NCBI GenBank assembly: GCA_965660935.1
Contig: CBFIBR010000033.1
Span: 1-17,036, forward strand
DNA: 17,036 nucleotides
Direction: 5' to 3'
Source: UBA1172 sp002457135
GTDB lineage: Bacteria > Pseudomonadota > Alphaproteobacteria > Puniceispirillales > UBA1172
Shown: piece after piece, positions 8,677-14,028 of the stretch
Layout of the letters: each line of letters begins with the position of its first letter
How positions within the stretch are numbered: position 1 is the first letter of the stretch
The notes under the pieces: model-generated
Database searches by the model: none
The model's input: the letters and a program-made list of their open reading frames with translations, nothing else
What the model was told of the DNA's origin: nothing
Made by a program: the position numbers and the translations under genes

Positions 8677-8714
8677 CTCAGCCTCCTGATTTGAAAAATA
8701 ACTAAAACAAAGTA

Positions 8715-8730
8715 TGCAACTTTCAAGCCA
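8715..8730 (-). promoter_or_regulatory. Sigma-54 (RpoN) promoter of glnBA
   Basis: The minus-strand sequence TGGCTTGAAAGTTGCA matches the -24/-12 consensus TGGCACG-N4-TTGCW at every position except two, with exact GG-to-GC spacing. The predicted start is near 8704, giving a leader of about 28 bases before the glnB TTG start. glnBA is a classic RpoN/NtrC target in alphaproteobacteria. Confidence 0.8.
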
Positions 8731-8802
8731 GTAAATTAGGGGACGGCAATCAACCCCTTAGGGCAGGACGTTGAGGGAAGATGACTATAATTAATGCGTA
8801 TT

Positions 8803-8819
8803 TGCCTAAATTTTAGGCA
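8803..8819. promoter_or_regulatory. Candidate NtrC binding site upstream of glnBA
   Basis: A perfect 17-base palindrome with arms TGCCTAAA and TTTAGGCA around one central base. It has the TGC-N11-GCA spacing and length of NtrC sites (consensus TGCACC-N5-GGTGCA). Its centre is about 107 bases upstream of the predicted sigma-54 start, the usual distance for an enhancer. It also sits just after the aminotransferase stop codon, but no T tract follows on the minus strand, so a terminator is less likely. Confidence 0.6.
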
Positions 8820-8823
8820 GTCA

Positions 8824-9996
8824 TCACCGCTGCTCAAGCCAATTCCTGATCCGGCCCAGGGCCTCGGTAATAGCGTCATCGCTGTTGGCGCAGGAAAAAC
8901 GCAAGTAACCTTCACCCTCTTCACCAAAAGAAGTCCCGCCGATGATCGCAACGCCGGTATCCTCAAGGATGGAGGCTTGCAGCTCCGCTGATTTCATGCC
9001 GGTGCCGGTGATATTGGGAAAGGCATAGAACGCCCCGCCGGGCCGACCGCATGAAAAACCGGGCAGGGCATTCAGCCCGTCCGTGATCAGGCCAGCCCGG
9101 TGCTGAAAGGCGGCTTTCATCTGGGCAATGCAATCCTGCGGGCCGGTGAGGGCGGCAATGGCGGCAAACTGGGCCGAGGCATTGACGCAGGAATGGATAT
9201 TGACCGCCAGTTTATCGGCAGCATCCAGCATCATATCAGGCCAGATCGCGTAACCAAGCCGCCATCCCGTCATGGCGTATGTTTTCGACCAGCCGTTGAG
9301 GACGATCAGGCGGTCACGCAGTGACGGAAATTCCAGCAGGCTGGTCATGGCATTGCCATCGAATATCAACTGGTCATAAATCTCATCCGACATGACCATG
9401 ACATGGGGGTGATCCTCCAGCCCCTTGACCAGGGCCTCGATTTCATTCCGGGGGGTCACGCCGCCGGTGGGGTTCGCCGGTGAATTCAGGATCAGCAGCC
9501 TTGTCCGGGGCGTTATCCGGGACAATACATCCTCAGCCGAAAAGGCAAATCCGTTTTCCTCGGACAGGGGGTAGGGGGCCGGGGTTGCCCCGCTGAAACG
9601 GATGGCGGACCGGTAGATCGGGAAACCCGGATCAGGGAACAGGATTTCGCCGCCTTCCTCCCCCGTCAGCATGGCGGCGAAAAAGATCACCAATTTCCCG
9701 CCGGGGAGGATCTGGACATTGCCAGGGTTGATATCAAAGCCATAGCGGCGATCAATATCAGCCGCGACCGCATCCTTGAGCGGTGCAATCCCGCCGGAAG
9801 GGGTGTAGCCGTGGTGGCCATCCCTCAAGGCCTTGATACCCGCCTCAACAATATGGTCCGGTGTCGGGAAATCAGGCTGGCCGATGCCCAGGTTGATCAC
9901 ATCGCGCCCGGATGCCGTCAATTCGGCGGCGCGTTGCAACACGGTAAAGGCATTTTCGGTTTCGAGCATCCCGGCACGGTGGGCTAGGGTCGTCAT
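8824..9996 (-). CDS. Class I/II PLP-dependent aminotransferase
   Basis: Fold-type I aminotransferase of 390 residues, cytosolic, with pyridoxal phosphate as cofactor. Visible active-site motifs are NPTGG with Asn175, SDEIYD with Asp204 (pyridine nitrogen contact), SKTYAMTGWRLGYA with Lys238 (Schiff base) and Arg246 (phosphate), and YLRFSCANS with Arg366, the usual carboxylate-binding Arg. GIGQPDFPTP near 37-46 is the typical N-terminal signature. The closest functional class is the aspartate aminotransferase-like group, but the amino-acid substrate cannot be decided from sequence, so no symbol is given. The ATG at 9996 has GAGA a few bases upstream. It is upstream of glnB on the same strand; the 147-base gap carries glnBA's own promoter, so cotranscription is not needed, though both deal with amino-nitrogen. 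Confidence 0.88.
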   Translation of the reverse strand: MTTLAHRAGMLETENAFTVLQRAAELTASGRDVINLGIGQPDFPTPDHIVEAGIKALRDGHHGYTPSGGIAPLKDAVAADIDRRYGFDINPGNVQILPGGKLVIFFAAMLTGEEGGEILFPDPGFPIYRSAIRFSGATPAPYPLSEENGFAFSAEDVLSRITPRTRLLILNSPANPTGGVTPRNEIEALVKGLEDHPHVMVMSDEIYDQLIFDGNAMTSLLEFPSLRDRLIVLNGWSKTYAMTGWRLGYAIWPDMMLDAADKLAVNIHSCVNASAQFAAIAALTGPQDCIAQMKAAFQHRAGLITDGLNALPGFSCGRPGGAFYAFPNITGTGMKSAELQASILEDTGVAIIGGTSFGEEGEGYLRFSCANSDDAITEALGRIRNWLEQR

Positions 9997-10119
9997 GGTC
10001 TGATCTCTTGTTGTTGGGCTGATGGCTGAATTTGAGGAATGATATGACCTTAGTCACGGCCATTATCGGTTGTCCAGCGTGCAAATACCACAATATCCCC
10101 TTTTCTGGGGGATGAATAC

Positions 10120-10146
10120 TTGACGATATCGGGGCATTTGTATAGG
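10120..10146 (+). promoter_or_regulatory. Candidate promoter for tRNA-His (and tig)
   Basis: A full -35 match TTGACG (10120-10125) is followed after 15 bases by TATAGG (10141-10146), about 17 bases before the tRNA. The spacer is shorter than the ideal 17. A 6-bp hairpin, ATCCCC/GGGGAT (10095-10113), lies just upstream with no obvious role. Confidence 0.4.
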
Positions 10147-10162
10147 AAGCGATACATCATAT

Positions 10163-10240
10163 GGCGGGTGTAGCTCAGCAGGTTAGAGCGCCAGATTGTG
10201 ACTCTGGAGGCCGCCGGTTCAAATCCGGTCACTCGCCCCA
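10163..10240 (+). tRNA. tRNA-His (GTG anticodon)
   Basis: Complete cloverleaf with an encoded CCA (10238-10240). The acceptor stem GCGGGTG (10164-10170) pairs with CACTCGC (10230-10236) with one G-T wobble. The anticodon stem CCAGA/TCTGG encloses the loop TTGTGAC, anticodon GTG, reading histidine codons. The T arm has GCCGG and TTCAAAT. The encoded base at 10163 is G-1 and 10237 is C73, the canonical histidine identity pair. The tig start codon is only 30 bases downstream. Confidence 0.97.
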
Positions 10241-10270
10241 TTGCATTGTGTAAGCAACAGGAACCAGATA

Positions 10271-11746
10271 ATGGAAATCTCCCAGAAAAGCGCCGAGGGT
10301 CTCAAACGCGAATTCAGCCTTGTCATGACAGCGGCTGAAATCAGCGATAAAGTGGATGAGCGGATCACCAGTCTTGCTACCGAGGTCAAGATGCCCGGTT
10401 TTCGTCCCGGCAAGGTCCCGGCCAGCGTCGTCAAGAGCCGGTATGGCAAGCAGGTTCTGGGTGAGGTGTTGCAGGGATCGCTCGATGATGCGACCCGGAA
10501 AGTCATCGAAGACAATGATCTGAGGGTTGCAACCACCCCGGGTCTGAGCGTCGACGAATACGAAGAGGGCGGCGACCTGAAGGCAACAATTTCTTTTGAA
10601 ATCATGCCTGAGATTGACCCCGTTGATCTGTCCACCATCACGCTTGAACGCCCTGTTGTTGAGGTCAGCGATACCGAGGTTGATGAGGCTATCGAACGCA
10701 TCGCGTCTGAAAACAAGCCGAGCAATCCGGTTGAAAAGCCTCGCGCTATCAAGGATGGCGACACCGCCGTGATCAATTTCATTGGCCGCATTGATGGTGA
10801 AGCGTTCGAAGGCGGTTCCGCTGAGGGTCATCACCTGACCATCGGTTCCAACAGTTTTATTCCCGGATTTGAGGAAGGCCTGGTTGGCGCCATGCCCGGC
10901 ACCACGATTGACGTCAAAGTACCGTTCCCCGAGGAATACCCGGCCGCCCATCTCGCCGGCAAGGAAAGCATTTTTGAGGTCACGATCACTGAGCTGCGTG
11001 AACCGGGTGAAGCCAAAATCGATGATGCCTTCGCCCAGTCGCTTGGCCTTGAAGACCTCGCCGGGCTGAAAGACGCTGTTCGTGACCAGATCAATCGCCA
11101 ACACGCCACCGCTACCCGCAACAAGATCAAGACCGCGGTTCTGGATTCGCTGGATGGCATCAGTGGCGAGTTTGATGTTCCGCCGACACTGGTCAGCCAG
11201 GAATATGACAGCATCTGCAGGGCGATGAAACCTGATGCTGCTCAAAACGAACCAGCAGAGGGTGATGATCAGGCCGATATGCCAGCCGCTGATGAGGGCA
11301 TGTCCGATGACGACAAGGCCGAGGCAGACAGCCTGGCCCGCCGCCGTGTCCGCCTTGGCATGATGCTGACCGATATCGGCCGCACCAACAACCTGCAAGT
11401 GACCGAGGAAGAGCGCAATCGCGCCATCTTCACCGAAGCCCAGCGTTATCCGGGTCAGGAAAAGGATGTGCTGGATTACTTCCAGCAGAACCCCCAGGCC
11501 GCCCAGCAGCTGGTCGGGCCCCTGTTTGAGGATAAAGTCATCGACTTCATCCTTGAAATGGCCAAGGTCGAGGACAATTTGATTACGGTAGAAGAACTTT
11601 ATCGCGTCGAGGACGAGGCATCCAAAGCCAAGCCCGCCAAGAAAGCGGCCAAGAAGTCAGCCAAAAAAGCCGCAGCAAAGAAGCCCGCTGCCAAAAAGGC
11701 TGCCAGCAAGAAAGCCGCAACCAAGAAAGCCGCGAAGAAGAGCTAA
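10271..11746 (+). CDS. tig: Trigger factor with Lys/Ala-rich C-terminal tail
   Basis: Ribosome-bound chaperone and peptidyl-prolyl isomerase for nascent chains. It has 491 residues from the ATG at 10271, preceded by AGGAA at 7-base spacing; the frame is open back to 10241 but that stretch covers no conserved sequence. The ribosome-docking signature GFRPGK is at 43-48, the same position as in E. coli. The FKBP-type PPIase domain spans about 155-245, followed by the helical chaperone domain. Two features are unusual: an acidic insertion at 322-353 (13 Asp/Glu) in the C-terminal domain, and a basic tail at 452-491 (18 Lys of 40 residues, in KKAA-type repeats) beyond the usual end of the protein, resembling histone H1 tails. 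The gene follows tRNA-His by 30 bases and precedes clpP by 55 bases in the widely conserved tig-clpP-clpX-lon order. Confidence 0.95.
   Translation: MEISQKSAEGLKREFSLVMTAAEISDKVDERITSLATEVKMPGFRPGKVPASVVKSRYGKQVLGEVLQGSLDDATRKVIEDNDLRVATTPGLSVDEYEEGGDLKATISFEIMPEIDPVDLSTITLERPVVEVSDTEVDEAIERIASENKPSNPVEKPRAIKDGDTAVINFIGRIDGEAFEGGSAEGHHLTIGSNSFIPGFEEGLVGAMPGTTIDVKVPFPEEYPAAHLAGKESIFEVTITELREPGEAKIDDAFAQSLGLEDLAGLKDAVRDQINRQHATATRNKIKTAVLDSLDGISGEFDVPPTLVSQEYDSICRAMKPDAAQNEPAEGDDQADMPAADEGMSDDDKAEADSLARRRVRLGMMLTDIGRTNNLQVTEEERNRAIFTEAQRYPGQEKDVLDYFQQNPQAAQQLVGPLFEDKVIDFILEMAKVEDNLITVEELYRVEDEASKAKPAKKAAKKSAKKAAAKKPAAKKAASKKAATKKAAKKS
11663..11743 (+). repeat. 15-base in-frame repeats encoding the KKAA tail of Tig
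   Basis: Starting at residue 465, successive 15-base units encode KKAAA, KKPAA, KKAAS and KKAAT, followed by KKAA and KKS. The units are alike at the protein level but vary at codon level (AAA and AAG are mixed), so selection on the peptide as well as duplication is suggested. Confidence 0.75.
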
Positions 11747-11755
11747 CCGAACCGC

Positions 11756-11800
11756 ATCAGGCCACACAGTATCAGGCCAAACTCTATCAGGATCAGATAT
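11756..11800. repeat. Three 15-base tandem repeats between tig and clpP
   Basis: ATCAGG recurs at 11756, 11771 and 11786 with an exact 15-base period; the first two units are ATCAGGCCACACAGT and ATCAGGCCAAACTCT. The third passes into GGATCAGATATC, which ends just before the clpP ATG; the same 12-mer occurs at 4744-4755. The repeats fill nearly the whole 55-base gap, and the AGGA of the third copy is the only plausible clpP ribosome binding site. Confidence 0.75.
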
Positions 11801-11801
11801 C

Positions 11802-12443
11802 ATGTCAGACTCGACAAACAACACCATGAATGAAACCACTGCCTCAGCGCTTGTTCCAATGGTGGTTGAACAGACCAGCCGTGGTGAACGTGCGTTTGAT
11901 ATCTATTCCCGCCTGCTGAAAGAACGCATCATCTTTATCGTTGGCCCGATTGATGATGCGGTTTCATCGGTTGTCTGCGCCCAGTTGCTGTTTCTTGAAT
12001 CCGAAAACCCGAAACAGGAAATTTCCATGTATATCAACTCACCGGGCGGGGTTGTGACCTCGGGTCTGGCGATTTACGACACCATGGAATATATCCGCCC
12101 TGATGTTTCAACCGTCTGCATCGGTCAGGCCGCATCCATGGGATCGCTGCTGCTGATGGCTGGTGCTGCCGGTAAGAGGTTCAGCCTGCCGCATTCACGG
12201 ATCATGACGCACCAGCCCTCTGGCGGATTTTCCGGTCAGGCCAGCGATATTGAAATTCATGCCCGCGAAATCCTGACCTTGCGTGAGCGGCTCAACGCCA
12301 TTTACGTCAAGCATACCGGCCGCCCGCTCGAAGATATTGAGAAGATCATGGAACGCGATACCTTCATGGCACCACAGGAAGCCAAGGATATCGGCCTGAT
12401 TGATGAGGTCGTTGAAAAAAGGCCAAAACCGGCTGCTGACTAA
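11802..12443 (+). CDS. clpP: ATP-dependent Clp protease, proteolytic subunit
   Basis: Serine protease that forms the tetradecameric chamber degrading substrates unfolded by ClpX (or ClpA). It has 213 residues. The catalytic triad is visible: Ser112 in QAASMGS, His137 in MTHQPSGG and Asp186 in MERDTFM. The strand segment YINSPGG near 77-83 and the handle region are conserved. The first 18 or so residues are Ser/Thr/Asn-rich and probably a propeptide removed on assembly. The ATG at 11802 has only a weak AGGA at 11789-11792; an in-frame ATG at 11826 has no better site. It is followed by clpX after 149 bases that contain a hairpin over the clpP stop codon and a likely separate clpX promoter. Confidence 0.97.
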   Translation: MSDSTNNTMNETTASALVPMVVEQTSRGERAFDIYSRLLKERIIFIVGPIDDAVSSVVCAQLLFLESENPKQEISMYINSPGGVVTSGLAIYDTMEYIRPDVSTVCIGQAASMGSLLLMAGAAGKRFSLPHSRIMTHQPSGGFSGQASDIEIHAREILTLRERLNAIYVKHTGRPLEDIEKIMERDTFMAPQEAKDIGLIDEVVEKRPKPAAD

Positions 12444-12453
12444 TCAGCCGGTT
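12427..12453 (+). other. 9-bp hairpin over the clpP stop codon
   Basis: AACCGGCTG (12427-12435) and CAGCCGGTT (12445-12453) form a perfect 9-bp stem with a 9-base loop that contains the TAA stop (12441-12443). No T tract follows, so it is not a standard intrinsic terminator. It could protect the clpP mRNA 3' end, pause polymerase, or attenuate read-through into clpX. Confidence 0.5.
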
Positions 12454-12495
12454 GCCCGAATGGATGCTGCATGACGGCATCTTGTCGCGCCCTGT

Positions 12496-12517
12496 CCATT
12501 GTTGACGATTGCAATGG
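12496..12517. promoter_or_regulatory. Inverted repeat upstream of clpX
   Basis: CCATTG (12496-12501) and CAATGG (12512-12517) are separated by 10 bases, a spacing of about one helical turn compatible with a dimeric regulator. It lies about 30 bases upstream of the candidate clpX -35 element. No known regulator consensus was recognised. Confidence 0.25.
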
Positions 12518-12542
12518 TACAGTGTTTGCATTCAGTTTTCGT

Positions 12543-12572
12543 TTGAACTGTCCGTCAATCCCTGTCTAGAAT
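12543..12572 (+). promoter_or_regulatory. Candidate promoter for clpX
   Basis: TTGAAC (12543-12548) and TAGAAT (12567-12572) are 18 bases apart, a good vegetative match. The predicted start near 12579 would leave a very short leader with the AAGGAG ribosome binding site (12580-12585) at its 5' end. The -35 TTGAA followed by CCCTGTCT could also be read as a weak heat-shock promoter, but the spacing there is short. Confidence 0.4.
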
Positions 12573-12592
12573 ACCCCTAAAGGAGCATTTCG

Positions 12593-13855
12593 ATGGCTGA
12601 AGGCGATAGCACCAAAGATACACTTTTCTGTTCTTTCTGCGGGAAAAGCCAGCATGAGGTCAAGAAACTGATCGCGGGACCGACCGTTTTCATCTGTGAT
12701 GAATGCGTCGAACTCTGCATGGATATTATCAAAGAGGAATATAAAACCTCCTTGCGTAAATCCGCTGACAGTGTTCCCTCACCGAAAGAAATCAACGACT
12801 TTCTCGATGAATATGTGATCGGCCAGGCCCGCGCCAAAAAGGTGCTGTCGGTGGCCGTCCATAACCATTACAAGCGTCTGGATCATGCCGCCAAGCCGGG
12901 CGATGTGGAAATTTCCAAATCCAACATCATGCTGATCGGCCCGACGGGCTGCGGTAAAACACTGCTGGCCCAGACCCTGGCCCGGGTGCTGGATGTTCCC
13001 TTCACCATGGCTGATGCAACGACCCTGACCGAGGCCGGCTATGTTGGTGAGGACGTTGAAAACATTATCCTGAAACTTTTGCAGGCTGCTGATTACAATG
13101 TTGAGCGGGCCCAGCGCGGCATCGTCTACATTGATGAAGTCGACAAGATTTCCCGCAAATCGGACAACCCGTCCATCACCCGCGATGTTTCGGGTGAGGG
13201 GGTTCAGCAGGCTCTTCTGAAAATTATGGAAGGCACGGTGGCATCGGTTCCGCCCCAGGGTGGCCGCAAGCATCCACAGCAGGAATTCCTGCAGGTTGAT
13301 ACCACCAATATCCTGTTTATCTGCGGTGGTGCCTTTGCCGGGCTTGAAAAACTTATCGCTGGCCGGAACAAGGGTTCTGCCATCGGCTTTGGTGCCGATG
13401 TTCAGGCCGAAGATGACCTGTCTACCGGGGAGCGCCTGTCCGAGGTTGAACCCGAAGATCTGCTGAAATTCGGGCTGATCCCTGAATTTGTCGGCCGTCT
13501 GCCGGTACTGGCCACGCTCGAAGACCTTGATGAAAAGGCACTGGTGCGGATTCTGACCGAACCCCGCAACGCCTTGACCAAGCAGTATCAGGCACTGTTT
13601 TCAATGGACAGCGTCAACCTGGAATTCCGCAAGGATGCACTCAAGGCGATTGCCCGCAAAGCCATTGATCGGAAAACCGGTGCGCGTGGTCTGCGGGCCA
13701 TCCTTGAAACCGTGCTGATGGACCCGATGTTTGAAATTCCCACGGCCAATGATGTTGAGGAAGTCGTCATCAACGCCGATGTGATCGATAAAGGAACATC
13801 CCCGATCATCGTTCATGCCCAGGGCAAGTCGAGCGAGGCTGATACGTCAGCCTGA
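12593..13855 (+). CDS. clpX: ClpXP protease ATP-binding subunit
   Basis: AAA+ unfoldase that recognises tagged substrates, unfolds them and feeds them to ClpP. It has 420 residues. The N-terminal zinc-binding domain has Cys13, Cys16, Cys35 and Cys38. Walker A GPTGCGKT is at 116-123, the pore-1 loop GYVG at 149-152, Walker B IVYIDE at 177-182 and the second pore loop RKH at 225-227. LGL-type ClpP docking and sensor regions follow in the expected order. The ATG at 12593 has a strong AAGGAG at 7-base spacing. In many alphaproteobacteria ClpXP controls cell-cycle regulators, but nothing in this window shows its targets. The stop codon lies inside the first copy of a 14-base tandem repeat. Confidence 0.98.
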   Translation: MAEGDSTKDTLFCSFCGKSQHEVKKLIAGPTVFICDECVELCMDIIKEEYKTSLRKSADSVPSPKEINDFLDEYVIGQARAKKVLSVAVHNHYKRLDHAAKPGDVEISKSNIMLIGPTGCGKTLLAQTLARVLDVPFTMADATTLTEAGYVGEDVENIILKLLQAADYNVERAQRGIVYIDEVDKISRKSDNPSITRDVSGEGVQQALLKIMEGTVASVPPQGGRKHPQQEFLQVDTTNILFICGGAFAGLEKLIAGRNKGSAIGFGADVQAEDDLSTGERLSEVEPEDLLKFGLIPEFVGRLPVLATLEDLDEKALVRILTEPRNALTKQYQALFSMDSVNLEFRKDALKAIARKAIDRKTGARGLRAILETVLMDPMFEIPTANDVEEVVINADVIDKGTSPIIVHAQGKSSEADTSA

Positions 13856-13906
13856 TGCCTTGGGCCTGATACATGGGGCCTGATACATGGGGCCTGATCA
13901 CCGCTG
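13851..13906. repeat. Four 14-base tandem repeats from clpX stop toward lon
   Basis: CCTGAT recurs at 13851, 13865, 13879 and 13893, an exact 14-base period. The middle two units, CCTGATACATGGGG, are identical. The first copy contains the clpX TGA stop (13853-13855), so the array grows out of the gene's end into the intergenic region. The core GGCCTGATA is the reverse complement of TATCAGGCC in the tig-clpP repeats. Confidence 0.8.
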
Positions 13907-13912
13907 ATCAGG
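13893..13912. other. 8-bp hairpin in the clpX-lon gap
   Basis: CCTGATCA (13893-13900) and TGATCAGG (13905-13912) form a perfect 8-bp stem with loop CCGC. It arises where the last tandem-repeat unit abuts an inverted copy. No T tract follows. It might end or pause clpX transcription or be an operator upstream of the lon promoter. Confidence 0.45.
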
Positions 13913-13942
13913 TGTATACCCCTAAAGATCAAGGATACCTGT

Positions 13943-13972
13943 CTTGAATTCATCGGCAGGAATACCCAATTC
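13943..13972 (+). promoter_or_regulatory. Candidate RpoH (heat-shock) promoter for lon
   Basis: CTTGAA (13943-13948) followed after 16 bases by CCCAATTC (from 13965) resembles the heat-shock consensus CTTGAA-N-CCCCATNT, with two or so mismatches in the -10. lon is an RpoH target in E. coli and other proteobacteria. The leader would be about 50 bases. Confidence 0.4.
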
Positions 13973-14028
13973 TATAGAGATAATTTGCACCACTGGCAGA
14001 GCTGCTGCCAACAGGAGACTGGCTGATC

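Noticed and set aside
8803..8819. Terminator of the aminotransferase gene
   Set aside because: The palindrome has a one-base centre and no T tract on the minus strand; an NtrC-type site fits better.
10050..10241. Minus-strand reading frame covering tRNA-His
   Set aside because: It is the antisense of the tRNA gene; its GFEPAASRVT-like peptide is a well-known spurious product of tRNA complements.
10241..10270. N-terminal extension of tig from TTG
   Set aside because: The extension begins right at the tRNA end and is not conserved; the ATG at 10271 has a proper ribosome binding site and gives the expected GFRPGK position.
10229..11398. 389-codon minus-strand open frame across tRNA-His and tig
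   Set aside because: Antisense to trigger factor and runs through a tRNA; no family features.
13851..13906. CRISPR array
   Set aside because: Repeat units are 14 bases with no unique spacers; this is a simple tandem repeat.
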